The notes below the pieces were generated by a model. It had not been told where the DNA came from. It worked only from the letters and a program-made list of their open reading frames with translations, and made no database searches. From NCBI RefSeq assembly GCF_003595525.1, contig NZ_CP022680.1:1-64000 (forward strand): a stretch of 64,000 nt of DNA, written 5' to 3'. The stretch comes from Streptococcus respiraculi (lineage in GTDB: Bacteria; Bacillota; Bacilli; Lactobacillales; Streptococcaceae). The position numbers were made by a program, and so were the translations under genes. Numbering within the stretch: the stretch's first letter is position 1; the number at the start of each line of letters is the position of its first letter. This document shows, in pieces, positions 48,579 to 60,716 of this stretch.

Positions 48579-50540
48579 ATGAAAAAATTTCGATTTTCAA
48601 CGATTCATTTTGTGATGATTGGGGTAATCCTATTTGGATTATTGGCTGTTATTCATGGTCTATACCCTGACTCAACAATTACCTATTTATCTATATTTAT
48701 CGTTCTTTTATTATTGGTCTTGCTTTTTATTTTTCAAAAGCATTCCTACGAAGTGAGCGAAGTGGAACAAATTGAATACTTAAATGCCCAAGCTGATACG
48801 GGTCTCATGCGCTTGCTTGCACACATGCCAGTCGGAGTGATTAAAGTTCGCTTGGAAGACAATCAAGTAGAATGGTTCAATCCCTATGCTGAACTTCTTT
48901 TTGTCAAAGAAGATGGCGAGTTTGACCAGCGGAAACTTCGTGAAATCATTGATACGGGATTGGATGAGGACAGGACGTATGTGACGGTTGCTGACAAGCG
49001 GTATGCAGTCTATGTCGATTTTGAGCAGGGTTTGTTTTACTTTTTTGATGCGTCAACAGAGTATTATGCCACTTCTAATCTGATCGGCAGTAGACCTGTG
49101 ATTGGGATTATTTCGGTTGATAATTACGACGAATTAGAAGATATTTACTCGGATTCTCAGATTAGTCAGGTCAATAGCTTCTTGGCTCAGTTTGTGTCTG
49201 ATTTTGCAAATGAAAACGGGATTTACTACCGCCGTGGGACCATGGACCGTTTTTATTTCTTTACGGATTATGCGGTCTTAGAAAGACTGATTGAGGATAA
49301 ATTCTCAGTGATTAATCGTTTCCGTGAAGAAGCCAAGCAATTGGATTTGGCTCTGACCTTGAGTATGGGGATTGCCTACGGACCAAACAATCATCATAAG
49401 ATTGGTCAGGTAGCGCTTCAAAATCTCAATATGGCTGAGGTACGCGGTGGTGACCAAGTCGTTGTCAAGGAAAATGATGAAAGCAAACAGCCTCTCTTTT
49501 TCGGTGGTGGTTCTGCTTCATCGGTCAAGCGGACCAGAACCCGTACTCGTGCCATGATGACAGCAGTCTCTGACAAGCTCAAAACGGTCGATGCGGTATT
49601 TGTTGTTGGGCATCGCAACTTAGACATGGATGCTTTAGGTTCTGCTGTTGGAATGCAGTATTTTGCACAGAATATCATGAATAACGCCTATACTGTCTAT
49701 GATGAAAAGGATATGGGATCTGATATTCAACGTGCCGTTCAGAAATTGACTCAGGAAAATTGCTCTAATCTGATAACAGTTGACGAAGCGAAAAAGCAGG
49801 TAACGGCTCAGTCTCTTCTCATTATGGTGGACCATTCTAAGATTGGCTTGACCTTGTCGAAAGAATTTTATGAATTATTTAGCCAGGTTGTTGTGGTTGA
49901 CCACCACCGCAGGGATACAGATTTTCCAGACAATGCAGTCTTGACCTATATTGAAAGTGGAGCAAGTTCTGCCAGTGAATTGGTGACAGAATTGATTCAG
50001 TTCCAAAATGACAAGCACCATAAACTCAATCGACTTCAGTCTAGTCTTCTCATGGCAGGGATTATGCTTGATACCAAGAATTTCACCTCGCGCGTGACTA
50101 GCCGAACATTTGATGTGGCTAGCTATCTCAGAAATCGTGGTAGCGACAGTTCAGAAATTCAGCAGATTGCAGCGACTGATTTTAGTGAATACCGTCAAAT
50201 CAATGAATTGATTTTAAGAGGAAAGAAGTTGACAAATCATATTGTTCTTGTTTGTGGCGATGAGGGAGTTGCCTATGACAACATTGTCCCAAGTAAAGCA
50301 GCAGATACGATTCTTGAAATGGCTGGGATTGAAGCGGTATTTGTCATCACTAAAAATATCAATGACTATATCGCAGTTTCAGCGCGGAGCAGAAGCAAGG
50401 TCAATGTGCAACGGATTATGGAAGAAATGGGCGGAGGTGGCCACTTTAACCTTGCAGCCGCTCAGGTTCATGATCAGTCAATGGCACAGGTTCAAGCGCA
50501 GCTAGGTGAAGTTATTCAAGAAGAATTAAAGGAAAAATAG
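48579..50540 (+). CDS. gdpP: Cyclic di-AMP phosphodiesterase GdpP
   Basis: The 653-residue membrane protein cleaves c-di-AMP to pApA. Two membrane segments (about 11-30 and 36-53) lead to a PAS-like domain (about 75-160). A degenerate GGDEF domain (about 170-300) and a DHH/DHHA1 hydrolase follow, with [13 protein letters not shown] (345-357), VDHHRR (440-445) and C-terminal [12 protein letters not shown]. The ATG at 48579 is preferred to the GTG just before it. It heads the gdpP-rplI-dnaB operon, 14 bp before rplI. Confidence 0.96.
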   Translation: MKKFRFSTIHFVMIGVILFGLLAVIHGLYPDSTITYLSIFIVLLLLVLLFIFQKHSYEVSEVEQIEYLNAQADTGLMRLLAHMPVGVIKVRLEDNQVEWFNPYAELLFVKEDGEFDQRKLREIIDTGLDEDRTYVTVADKRYAVYVDFEQGLFYFFDASTEYYATSNLIGSRPVIGIISVDNYDELEDIYSDSQISQVNSFLAQFVSDFANENGIYYRRGTMDRFYFFTDYAVLERLIEDKFSVINRFREEAKQLDLALTLSMGIAYGPNNHHKIGQVALQNLNMAEVRGGDQVVVKENDESKQPLFFGGGSASSVKRTRTRTRAMMTAVSDKLKTVDAVFVVGHRNLDMDALGSAVGMQYFAQNIMNNAYTVYDEKDMGSDIQRAVQKLTQENCSNLITVDEAKKQVTAQSLLIMVDHSKIGLTLSKEFYELFSQVVVVDHHRRDTDFPDNAVLTYIESGASSASELVTELIQFQNDKHHKLNRLQSSLLMAGIMLDTKNFTSRVTSRTFDVASYLRNRGSDSSEIQQIAATDFSEYRQINELILRGKKLTNHIVLVCGDEGVAYDNIVPSKAADTILEMAGIEAVFVITKNINDYIAVSARSRSKVNVQRIMEEMGGGGHFNLAAAQVHDQSMAQVQAQLGEVIQEELKEK

Positions 50541-50554
50541 AAGGAGAGTTCCTC

Positions 50555-51007
50555 ATGAAAGTTATTTTTTTAGCAGATGTCAAGGGCAAAGGGAAAAAAG
50601 GGGAAATCAAGGAAGTGCCGACAGGCTATGCTCAAAATTTCTTGATTAAGAAAAATCTTGCTAAAGAAGCGACTAACCAGGCCGTTAGCGAATTGCGTGG
50701 TAAGCAAAAGTCACAAGAAAAGGCACATGCTGAGATGTTGGCTGAGGCAGAAGCTATCAAAGCCAAATTAGCAGAGGAAGAAACGCTAGTATCCTTTGTC
50801 GAAAAAGTAGGTCCAGACGGACGTACCTTTGGCTCTATTACGAGTAAGAAGATTGCAGAAGAATTGGAAAAGCAATTTGGTATCAAGATTGACAAGCGTA
50901 ACATCCAACTAGATCATCCGATTCGTGCGGTTGGTTTGATTGATGTGCCAGTTAAAATTTATCAAGATGTGACAGGTGTCATCAACTTGAGCATTAAAGA
51001 AGCCTAA
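50555..51007 (+). CDS. rplI: 50S ribosomal protein L9
   Basis: The 150-residue protein binds 23S rRNA domain V. It starts [20 protein letters not shown], with the conserved [16 protein letters not shown] block. A long central helix (about 45-75) and a C-terminal domain ending INLSIKEA follow. AAGGAGAG precedes the ATG. It sits between gdpP and dnaB as in most streptococci. Confidence 0.97.
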   Translation: MKVIFLADVKGKGKKGEIKEVPTGYAQNFLIKKNLAKEATNQAVSELRGKQKSQEKAHAEMLAEAEAIKAKLAEEETLVSFVEKVGPDGRTFGSITSKKIAEELEKQFGIKIDKRNIQLDHPIRAVGLIDVPVKIYQDVTGVINLSIKEA

Positions 51008-51039
51008 ATAAATCGTAAAAAAGATAGGAGGTGAGAATC

Positions 51040-52395
51040 TTGGCAGAATTAGATGAATTGCGTGTGCAACCGCAGGATATTTTGGCAGAGCAGTCGGTCC
51101 TCGGTGCGATTTTCATCGACGAAGGAAAGTTGGTCTTTGTTCGTGAGTATATAGAGGCAGACGATTTCTTCAAATATTCCCACCAGTTGATTTTTAAAGC
51201 TATGGTCGCTCTTTCAGATCGGCATGAGGCTATTGATGCAACGACCATGCGGAATTATCTGGCTAATCAGGGTGATTTGGAAAATATCGGTGGGCTCAGC
51301 TATTTGGCTGAGGTCATCAATTCGGTGCCAACATCTGCCAATGCAGAGTACTATGCCAAGATTGTTGCTGAAAAATCCAATTTACGCAAACTGATTGCCC
51401 GTTTGACAGAATCGGTCAACCAAGCCTATGAAGGTGCGGATGAGTCCGATGAAATCATTGCGCGTGCAGAAAAAGCCTTGATTGATGTCAGTGAGGGTAC
51501 AAGTCGGAGTGGTTTCAAGCAGATTGAAGATATTTTAAATATCAACTTTGAAAACCTTGAAATCCGTTCGCGTCAGACGTCTGATATTACAGGGATTGCG
51601 ACAGGCTATCCGGCACTTGACGCTATGACAACAGGCTTGCACGAAGAAGAATTGATTATTCTGGCAGCTCGTCCTGCAGTTGGAAAGACGGCCTTTGCTC
51701 TCAATATTGCCCAAAATATCGGTACAAAATTAGGCAAGACAGTTGCTATCTTTTCTCTGGAAATGGGTGCAGAAAGCCTAGTTGACCGGATGCTCGCTGC
51801 TGAAGGGATGATTAACTCACGTTCCATTCGTACAGGTCATTTGACTGATGAGGAATGGCAGAAGCTGACCATGGCGCAAGCGAATCTGGCCAATGCGAGT
51901 ATTTACATCGACGATACGCCAGGAATTAAGATTACAGAGATTCGGTCCCGCTCCCGTAAATTGGCTCAGGAAACAGGTAATCTCGGCTTGATTTTGATTG
52001 ACTACTTGCAGTTGATTACAGGAACTGGTCGGGAAAATCGTCAACAGGAAGTTTCTGAAATTTCGCGGCAATTAAAGATTTTGGCAAAGGAATTGAAAGT
52101 GCCTGTTATAGCCCTCAGTCAGCTGTCGCGTGGTGTGGAACAGCGTCAGGATAAGCGCCCTGTTTTGTCTGATATTCGTGAGTCGGGGTCTATCGAGCAG
52201 GATGCAGATATCGTTGCTTTTTTGTACCGTGATGACTACTATGAACGTGGTGAGCAGGAAGACGGGGGGATTCCCAATAATACCGTTGAGGTAATTATCG
52301 AGAAAAACCGTTCAGGGGCGCGTGGAACCGTCGAGTTAATGTTCCAGAAAGAGTATAATAAGTTTTCAAGTATTTCCAAGAGAGAGGATGGATAA
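51040..52395 (+). CDS. dnaB: Replicative DNA helicase DnaB (DnaC of Bacillus)
   Basis: The 451-residue hexameric helicase unwinds DNA at the fork. The N-terminal domain begins PQDILAEQSVLGAIFIDEGK. The RecA-like motor has Walker A AARPAVGKTAFALN, Walker B LILIDYLQLI and the C-terminal EKNRSGARGTVEL. The start is a TTG at 51040, 8 nt after a strong AGGAGG. A GTG a few codons upstream overlaps that site and is unlikely. The gene follows rplI by 32 bp. Confidence 0.96.
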   Translation: MAELDELRVQPQDILAEQSVLGAIFIDEGKLVFVREYIEADDFFKYSHQLIFKAMVALSDRHEAIDATTMRNYLANQGDLENIGGLSYLAEVINSVPTSANAEYYAKIVAEKSNLRKLIARLTESVNQAYEGADESDEIIARAEKALIDVSEGTSRSGFKQIEDILNINFENLEIRSRQTSDITGIATGYPALDAMTTGLHEEELIILAARPAVGKTAFALNIAQNIGTKLGKTVAIFSLEMGAESLVDRMLAAEGMINSRSIRTGHLTDEEWQKLTMAQANLANASIYIDDTPGIKITEIRSRSRKLAQETGNLGLILIDYLQLITGTGRENRQQEVSEISRQLKILAKELKVPVIALSQLSRGVEQRQDKRPVLSDIRESGSIEQDADIVAFLYRDDYYERGEQEDGGIPNNTVEVIIEKNRSGARGTVELMFQKEYNKFSSISKREDG

Positions 52396-52397
52396 GA

Positions 52398-52649
52398 ATG
52401 AGTGATGCATTTACAGATGTTGCAAAAATGAAGCAAATCAAAGAAGATATTAAAAACCATGAGGGGCAAATTGTCGAATTGACTCTTGAAAATGGTCGCA
52501 AACGTGAGAAAAACAAACAAGGTCGGATAACCGAGGTTTACCAATCCCTCTTTATCGTCGAATACGAAGATCCAAATAACACTTTTGTGGAGTCCTATAC
52601 CTATTCTGACGTTTTGACGGAGAAGATTTTGATTCATTATCTGGATTAG
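52398..52649 (+). CDS. veg: Veg family protein
   Basis: The 83-residue protein has the typical Veg sequence (MKQIKEDIKNHEGQIVELTL, KNKQGRITEVYQSLFIVEY). Veg has been linked to biofilm gene control in Bacillus, and its biochemical role is unclear. It starts 2 bp after dnaB, which is unusual for a gene that often has its own strong promoter, so it may share the dnaB transcript here. Confidence 0.93.
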   Translation: MSDAFTDVAKMKQIKEDIKNHEGQIVELTLENGRKREKNKQGRITEVYQSLFIVEYEDPNNTFVESYTYSDVLTEKILIHYLD

Positions 52650-52781
52650 TTGGAAGTAGAAATAGATATGAATATCATTCAATCCTTTTTTATGGAGGAA
52701 GAGAATGGTATTCATCTTTTTTTGTTGTTGAGAAGAGATGGTTTCAGTTAATGGACCTAAGTCCATAGTCTTCCAACAAAG

Positions 52782-52810
52782 TTGTAAACGCTTTCTAAAA
52801 ATGGTAATCT
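52782..52810 (+). promoter_or_regulatory. Alpha-glucoside operon promoter with cre-like operator
   Basis: TTGTAA (52782-52787), a 17-bp spacer and TAATCT (52805-52810) form the promoter. TGTAAACGCTTTCT (52783-52796) matches the CcpA cre consensus TGWAANCGNTNWCA at 13 of 14 positions and covers the -35. Repression by CcpA in glucose is expected. Confidence 0.78.
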
Positions 52811-52852
52811 AATCCATAGATACGTATCAATAAATATTAAAAAGGAGAAGTT

Positions 52853-55740
<2,888 letters not shown>

Positions 55741-55812
55741 TGGTTATTTATATAAAAATATGATATAAATAATTAGTAACAACAAATACGGGAAGATAGG
55801 GTGGGCTTCTAT

Positions 55813-56580
55813 ATGCGTTTCACAGATATAGTCAATGAACATTACAGCGAACTAAATTCATCAGAATTATTGATGTGTAATTACATTATAGAAAATACTA
55901 CGCTTATACCCAAAATGGGAGTGGTGGAATTTGCCAAGCGAAGTCTGTCCTCAAAGTCTTCCGTTATTCGTTTTTCACAGAAATTAGGCTTTACGGGTTT
56001 TACAGAATTAAAAAATTTTATAAAGTGGCAGGATCAGGAAGAGGTACTGATTGAGCAACTAACCTTTAAGGAACAGGTGACAAAAGATATTCATTCCTTG
56101 CTAGAGTTGATTGCAAAAAGTGATTGGTCGCCTATTTATCAAAGGCTGGATACAATTGATAATATCTATGTGATTACAACAGGAGTAACTCAGAAGAATC
56201 AAGCAGCAGAATTGCAACGCTTATTTCTCTTAATCGGCAAGCCACTACAGATTGTACCAGGAGATGGAAATTCGAATGAGTTTCGACGAATCATCGAGCG
56301 TTTGACGGGTAAAGATATTGTATTTGTACTATCTTTGTCTGGTGAAAATAATAATTTGGAATCAATCGTTAGTCGTTTAAAATTAGTAAAAAGCAATATC
56401 GTTTCGATTACGAGCTTACAGAATAATTGGTTATCAGGAAAATCAGATTTTAATCTTTATGCGACAACTAGTCGGAGTCCCCTCCCTAGGGATTGGTGGC
56501 TCCAAACAACCTCCTCCTTCTTTGTATTGATAGAAGCCTTTACCTTTGGGTATGTGGATTATAAGAAGCGAATCAAGTAA
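55813..56580 (+). CDS. MurR/RpiR family transcriptional regulator
   Basis: The 255-residue protein has an N-terminal RpiR helix-turn-helix (about 1-75, with GVVEFAKRSLSSKSSVIRFS and QKLGFTGFTELKNFI). A C-terminal SIS domain (about 100-235) would sense a sugar phosphate. It probably controls the EIICB/GH4 genes in front of it, as GlvR-type activators do. The start is ambiguous: ATG at 55813 fits the family, while a GTG at 55801 would add four residues. Confidence 0.9.
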   Translation: MRFTDIVNEHYSELNSSELLMCNYIIENTTLIPKMGVVEFAKRSLSSKSSVIRFSQKLGFTGFTELKNFIKWQDQEEVLIEQLTFKEQVTKDIHSLLELIAKSDWSPIYQRLDTIDNIYVITTGVTQKNQAAELQRLFLLIGKPLQIVPGDGNSNEFRRIIERLTGKDIVFVLSLSGENNNLESIVSRLKLVKSNIVSITSLQNNWLSGKSDFNLYATTSRSPLPRDWWLQTTSSFFVLIEAFTFGYVDYKKRIK

Positions 56581-56595
56581 TTTGGGTAAAATACC

Positions 56596-56781
56596 TTTAC
56601 AAAGCCTTTTTTCTATGATATACTATCCTCTGTGTGAAATAGCAGCAGAGGAATATGAAGCTCGTCAACAGGTACTTTGTAATAGAAGTAACCTTAGCTG
56701 TTTAGGCGAAGGGTATCTGCACGAATCAGGATTTCTCAAAGACTATTTCCATAAGAAATTTATTTTATGGAGGACATTATT
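56596..56781 (+). promoter_or_regulatory. rpsD promoter and long leader
   Basis: TTTACA (56596-56601), a 17-bp spacer and TATACT (56619-56624) give a 5' leader of about 150 nt. Leaders of this kind before rpsD are commonly S4-binding autoregulatory RNAs in Firmicutes. I did not fold this one, so that role is inference. Confidence 0.65.
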
Positions 56782-57393
56782 ATGTCACGTTATACAGGAC
56801 CATCTTGGAAACAAGCTCGTCGTCTTGGTTTGTCACTTACAGGTACAGGTAAGGAGCTTGCTCGTCGTAACTATGTACCAGGTCAACACGGACCAAACAA
56901 CCGCAGCAAATTGTCAGAATACGGTTTGCAATTGGCTGAGAAACAAAAACTTCGTTTCTCTTACGGTGTAGGTGAAAAACAATTCCGTAACTTGTTCGTA
57001 CAAGCTACAAAAATCAAAGGTGGAATCCTTGGTTTCAACTTTATGCTTCTTCTTGAGCGTCGTTTGGACAACGTTGTATACCGTCTAGGTCTTGCAACGA
57101 CTCGTCGTCAAGCTCGTCAATTTGTAAACCACGGTCATATCCTTGTTGATGGCAAACGCGTTGACATCCCTAGCTACCGTGTTGAAGTTGGTCAAGTAAT
57201 CTCAGTTCGTGAGAAATCAATGAAAGTTCCTGCAATCCTTGAAGCTGTTGAAGCAACTCTTGGACGTCCAGCATTCGTATCATTTGATGCTGACAAACTT
57301 GAAGGATCATTGACTCGCCTTCCAGAACGCGATGAAATCAACCCAGAAATTAACGAAGCACTTGTCGTTGAATTCTACAATAAAATGCTTTAA
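56782..57393 (+). CDS. rpsD: 30S ribosomal protein S4
   Basis: The 203-residue primary 16S-binding protein also acts in decoding accuracy. It begins [20 protein letters not shown] and has an S4 RNA-binding domain (about 93-155, [20 protein letters not shown]). It ends [18 protein letters not shown] lies 9 nt before the ATG at 56782, so an upstream in-frame ATG is rejected. It forms a single-gene unit with its own promoter and terminator. Confidence 0.98.
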   Translation: MSRYTGPSWKQARRLGLSLTGTGKELARRNYVPGQHGPNNRSKLSEYGLQLAEKQKLRFSYGVGEKQFRNLFVQATKIKGGILGFNFMLLLERRLDNVVYRLGLATTRRQARQFVNHGHILVDGKRVDIPSYRVEVGQVISVREKSMKVPAILEAVEATLGRPAFVSFDADKLEGSLTRLPERDEINPEINEALVVEFYNKML

Positions 57394-57410
57394 TTTCAAA
57401 GATTATTTTG

Positions 57411-57438
57411 CAAAAAGCCTACTTCGGTGGGCTTTTTG
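57411..57438 (+). terminator. Terminator of rpsD
   Basis: CAAAAAGCC-T-AC/GT-G-GGCTTTTTG closes on a TTCG tetraloop and ends in T5. Confidence 0.88.
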
Positions 57439-57544
57439 TGTACATCAAATGGATAGATTTCGAGCGTATGGGCCCTTGTTTCAGAATGTTTTTAAAATAC
57501 GATATCATTCTTTGGTTTTCTTGTGAAAAAAATTACAAAAACTA

Positions 57545-57573
57545 TTGCAACCGATTACTAAATAGGGTAAAAT
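57545..57573 (+). promoter_or_regulatory. Flavoenzyme promoter with weak cre-like site
   Basis: TTGCAA (57545-57550), a 17-bp spacer and TAAAAT (57568-57573). TGCAACCGATTACT (57546-57559) matches the cre consensus at 12 of 14 positions and overlaps the -35. Confidence 0.5.
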
Positions 57574-57606
57574 AGGACAGTAACCAAAAGAAAAGGAGAA
57601 GGTTTT

Positions 57607-59121
57607 ATGAAAAAGAAAGTTTGGCTTGGTGCCTTACTTAGTTTGCTTGCTGCTATCTTCTTGATTGCTTGTGGAAGCAAATCAACCAATACAGCAGAAT
57701 CATCAACTCCTGCTTCATCTTCAAAAGAAGAGGCTGTTTCAGGAGCGTCAGAGAAGGTCTATACAGACCCAGCTGAGTTGAAGGACAGCTATGATATTGT
57801 CATTATCGGTTCAGGTGGTGCTGGTATGGCTGCTGCTATTTCTGCTCATGATGCAGGAGCAAGCGTAGCGATTCTTGAAAAAATGCCAGTCATCGGCGGG
57901 AATACAAGCAAGTCTTCAGGAGGGATGAATGCTTCTGAAACTAAATTCCAAAAAGAACAAGGGATTGACGATACCAATGATCTCTTCTATGAAGAGACCT
58001 TGAAAGGTGGAAAAGGTGCTAATAATCCTGAGTTGCTTCGTTACATGGTTGACCATTCTTCAGAAGCAATTGACTGGCTTGATAGCATGGGGATTACTCT
58101 TAATAATGTCACTTTCTCAGGTGGTTTTAGTAAGGCTCGTATTCATAGACCAGCAGACGGTTCAGCAGTTGGTGGCTACCTTGTTAATGGTCTGTACAAC
58201 AACTTAATGGAGAGAAAAGTCCCTATTTTTGTCAATGCCAATGTCACTGAGATTGTAGAAAAAGACGGTGTTGCAGCTGGTGTTAAAGTAACAGTTGATA
58301 AAAAAGAGAAAGCCATTTCTGCTAAATCAGTTGTTGTGACATCAGGTGGATTTGGTGCCAATATGGCGACTGTTACAAAATACAAACCAGAATTGAAAGG
58401 GTATGTCACAACTAACCATGAGGGTGCAACTGGTGACGGAATTGAAATGGCGCAAAAATTGGGTGCAGATGTAGTGGATATGGAGCAAATCCAAATTCAC
58501 CCGACAGTGTACCAAGAAAAAGCCTTCCTTGTTTCAGAAGCAATTCGCGGTGAAGGTGCTGTCCTTGTCAATGCACAAGGAAATCGCTTCTACAATGAAA
58601 TGGAAACACGGGATAAGGTTTCAGCTGCTATCAATGCACTCCCAGAACAGTATGCCTATGTTGTCTTTGACCAACAACTGCGTGAGCATTCAAAATCAAT
58701 TGATACTTATGAAAAAAAAGGTATGGTTGTCAAGGCAGACAGCGTAGAAGAGCTGGCAAAAGCTCTCAATGTTTCGGAAGAAAACTTGAAGAAAACGATT
58801 GAAAACTGGAACACATCTGTTGAAGCGAAAAACGATGCTGAATTTGGTCGGACAACAGGAATGGATCGCAACATTTCTAAAGCACCTTACTATGCGATTA
58901 AGGTAGCACCCGGTATTCACCACACTATGGGTGGTCTGAAAATCAATACTAATACAGAAGTGTTGAACAAAGAAGGTCAAGCAATCCCAGGACTTTACGC
59001 AGCGGGTGAAGTAACAGGTGGTGTTCACGGTAAAAATCGTATCGGTGGAAATGCCGTTGCAGATATCATCGTATTTGGTCGCCAAGCTGGTGAACAATCT
59101 GCAAAATTCGTGAAAAAATAA
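57607..59121 (+). CDS. Lipoprotein flavoenzyme, fumarate reductase/succinate dehydrogenase flavoprotein family
   Basis: The 504-residue extracytoplasmic lipoprotein has lipobox LIAC ending at Cys22, a Ser/Thr-rich spacer (24-50) and an FAD-binding fold with GSGGAG (68-73). Family active-site features follow: QIHPTVY, the Arg-containing IRGEGAVLV, HHTMGGL, and the GKNRIGGNAV segment with the second Arg. It probably reduces fumarate or a similar acid outside the membrane. No FMN-binding domain is attached, unlike many secreted relatives. The electron donor is not evident nearby. AAAGGAGAAGG precedes the ATG. Confidence 0.88.
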   Translation: MKKKVWLGALLSLLAAIFLIACGSKSTNTAESSTPASSSKEEAVSGASEKVYTDPAELKDSYDIVIIGSGGAGMAAAISAHDAGASVAILEKMPVIGGNTSKSSGGMNASETKFQKEQGIDDTNDLFYEETLKGGKGANNPELLRYMVDHSSEAIDWLDSMGITLNNVTFSGGFSKARIHRPADGSAVGGYLVNGLYNNLMERKVPIFVNANVTEIVEKDGVAAGVKVTVDKKEKAISAKSVVVTSGGFGANMATVTKYKPELKGYVTTNHEGATGDGIEMAQKLGADVVDMEQIQIHPTVYQEKAFLVSEAIRGEGAVLVNAQGNRFYNEMETRDKVSAAINALPEQYAYVVFDQQLREHSKSIDTYEKKGMVVKADSVEELAKALNVSEENLKKTIENWNTSVEAKNDAEFGRTTGMDRNISKAPYYAIKVAPGIHHTMGGLKINTNTEVLNKEGQAIPGLYAAGEVTGGVHGKNRIGGNAVADIIVFGRQAGEQSAKFVKK

Positions 59122-59129
59122 TTCAGAAA

Positions 59130-59166
59130 GAAGTTGAGGAATAGGTGTTCTCAGCTTCTTGTTTTT
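59130..59166 (+). terminator. Terminator behind the flavoenzyme gene
   Basis: GAAGTTGAG/CTCAGCTTC (one G-T pair) is followed by TTGTTTTT. Confidence 0.75.
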
Positions 59167-59169
59167 GTG

Positions 59170-59178
59170 TGATATAAT
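59170..59178 (+). promoter_or_regulatory. Extended -10 promoter of the metallophosphoesterase gene
   Basis: TGATATAAT is an extended -10 (TGnTATAAT) 23 bp before the ATG. The -35 is poor and falls in the preceding terminator stem. Confidence 0.55.
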
Positions 59179-59201
59179 AGGAAAAGAAAAGGAGGGCTTG
59201 T

Positions 59202-60545
59202 ATGAAGAAGCGCTACTGGCTGTTGCTAGTCTGTCTAGGGGTTGGCTTGCTGTCTTTCTTATTTCCGCAATCGTCTGTAAGAGATTCGTATGTGGCAGAA
59301 AGTTGGACAAATTCCCAACAGATTTGGTTAGTGACAGACATCCACTATCTTTCTCCTAGCTTGCATGATAATGGTAAGGCATTTTCTTATATTCAAAATA
59401 CCGCAGCGGGAAAAGATGTCCGCTATAGTAAGGAGAGAATGGATGCTTTAGTGGTCCAAGTCGAAAAAGAAAAGCCCAAACTCCTAATTGTTAGCGGGGA
59501 TTTGAGCTTAAACGGTGAGAAGAAAAGCATGGAAGATTTGGCAGGGCATTTTAAGGCTATAGAAGCTGCTGGAACAGAGGTTCTCGTCATACCCGGTAAT
59601 CATGATATTGCGAGTGGTTGGGCGCGTGGATTTAAGGGAGAAGAGCAGGTTCAAACTGATCAAGTAACCAAGCAGGATTTTGAGAAGATTTTTTCAGATT
59701 ACGGGTATGCCCAAGCTGCTCAGAGAGATAAGGTCTCGCTCAGTTATATGGCAAAACCTTTTTCAAATCTTTGGCTCTTGATGATTGATAGTAATATTTA
59801 CGCAGACGGACTTGGAAAGGGAGCGCCTGCAACCAACGGTCGCCTCAAAAAAGAGACCTTAAACTGGATAAAAGAACAATTGGAGGAAGCAAAGACAGCA
59901 GGTGTTCAGGTGATTCCTATTATGCACCACAATGTTTTGGATCAGCATGCTGCGCCAACACGTGGATTTACACTTGATAATGCGATTGATGTGCGGGAGT
60001 TATATGATCAATATGGCATTTCGCTCACCTTTTCAGGTCATATCCACACCCAGCATATTAGCCGATCAGAGGGCAAGCAGTCCTCCCTTACAGAGGTTGT
60101 CAATGGTGCTTTTTCTATGTATCCAATGACGCTTGGTCGCCTATATCTGAAAGAGAAGCACTTGATCTATGACCAGACTCGACTTGATGTCACTTTATGG
60201 CGCAATAATGCCAATCCTGATTTGGCAGATCACGAGAAATATTTAATCGATGTATTTAACCGAGCTAGTGAGATTATGGTTCATACTGCCCTGCATGATG
60301 AGGCGGCTTATGACAGGAAATTGGCCGACCAATTATCTGAAGTCATGGCGCCAATCAATCTTGCTTTCTTTTCAGGTGAGCGCCTAAGTGACGATTGGTT
60401 TGAAACAAATGTGTATCGTAGTTCAGCCTATGCTACTCTTTTGAAACAAGAACCTGAGAGCATGCTGGTGGAGTATATGGGTATGATGATAGATGAAATG
60501 AACGAAGGTCCAGTTAACCATTTAGAGCTTGAGTGGAAGAAATAA
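59202..60545 (+). CDS. Surface metallophosphoesterase (calcineurin-like)
   Basis: The 447-residue protein has an N-terminal signal anchor (about 4-22). Dinuclear metal motifs follow in order: VTDIHY (D46, H48), SGDLS (D100), GNHD (132-135), MHHN and SGHIHTQH. About 150 C-terminal residues are of unknown role. The substrate may be an extracellular nucleotide or phosphodiester, which is not readable. AAAGGAGGGC precedes the ATG. It is a single-gene unit closed by a terminator. Confidence 0.9.
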   Translation: MKKRYWLLLVCLGVGLLSFLFPQSSVRDSYVAESWTNSQQIWLVTDIHYLSPSLHDNGKAFSYIQNTAAGKDVRYSKERMDALVVQVEKEKPKLLIVSGDLSLNGEKKSMEDLAGHFKAIEAAGTEVLVIPGNHDIASGWARGFKGEEQVQTDQVTKQDFEKIFSDYGYAQAAQRDKVSLSYMAKPFSNLWLLMIDSNIYADGLGKGAPATNGRLKKETLNWIKEQLEEAKTAGVQVIPIMHHNVLDQHAAPTRGFTLDNAIDVRELYDQYGISLTFSGHIHTQHISRSEGKQSSLTEVVNGAFSMYPMTLGRLYLKEKHLIYDQTRLDVTLWRNNANPDLADHEKYLIDVFNRASEIMVHTALHDEAAYDRKLADQLSEVMAPINLAFFSGERLSDDWFETNVYRSSAYATLLKQEPESMLVEYMGMMIDEMNEGPVNHLELEWKK

Positions 60546-60567
60546 AAAAGCCCAATTGGGGCTTTTT
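60545..60567. terminator. Terminator behind the metallophosphoesterase gene
   Basis: AAAAAGCCC/GGGCTTTTT with a 5-nt loop. Symmetry would also allow it to act on leftward transcripts. Confidence 0.87.
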
Positions 60568-60570
60568 GAC

Positions 60571-60716
60571 TGGAATAATATACTTGAACAATCAGCTTCT
60601 TCTGTCGTTAATTCACTTTGCTGAACCACTTGGGGAGAAAGAACTCAAATGGTTAAAGAGGGATTCAATGTTCAATTACCCTCGGTTTCGGTGCTTAATC
60701 AGATTGTGATAGAGTA
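60571..60716. other. Gap with no recognised gene, possible ORF remnant
   Basis: Between the terminator and the kinase stop codon, rightward translation gives short open stretches in two frames. One is NNQLLLSLIHFAEPLGEKEL and the other MVKEGFNVQLPSVSVLNQIV ending at 60719. None has a ribosome binding site or a full domain. This may be a decayed gene end, or nothing. Confidence 0.25.

Noticed and set aside
52668..52751. 27-codon ORF (MNIIQSFFMEEENG...) after veg
   Set aside because: It has no ribosome binding site, no family resemblance and a skewed T-rich composition. It is probably chance.
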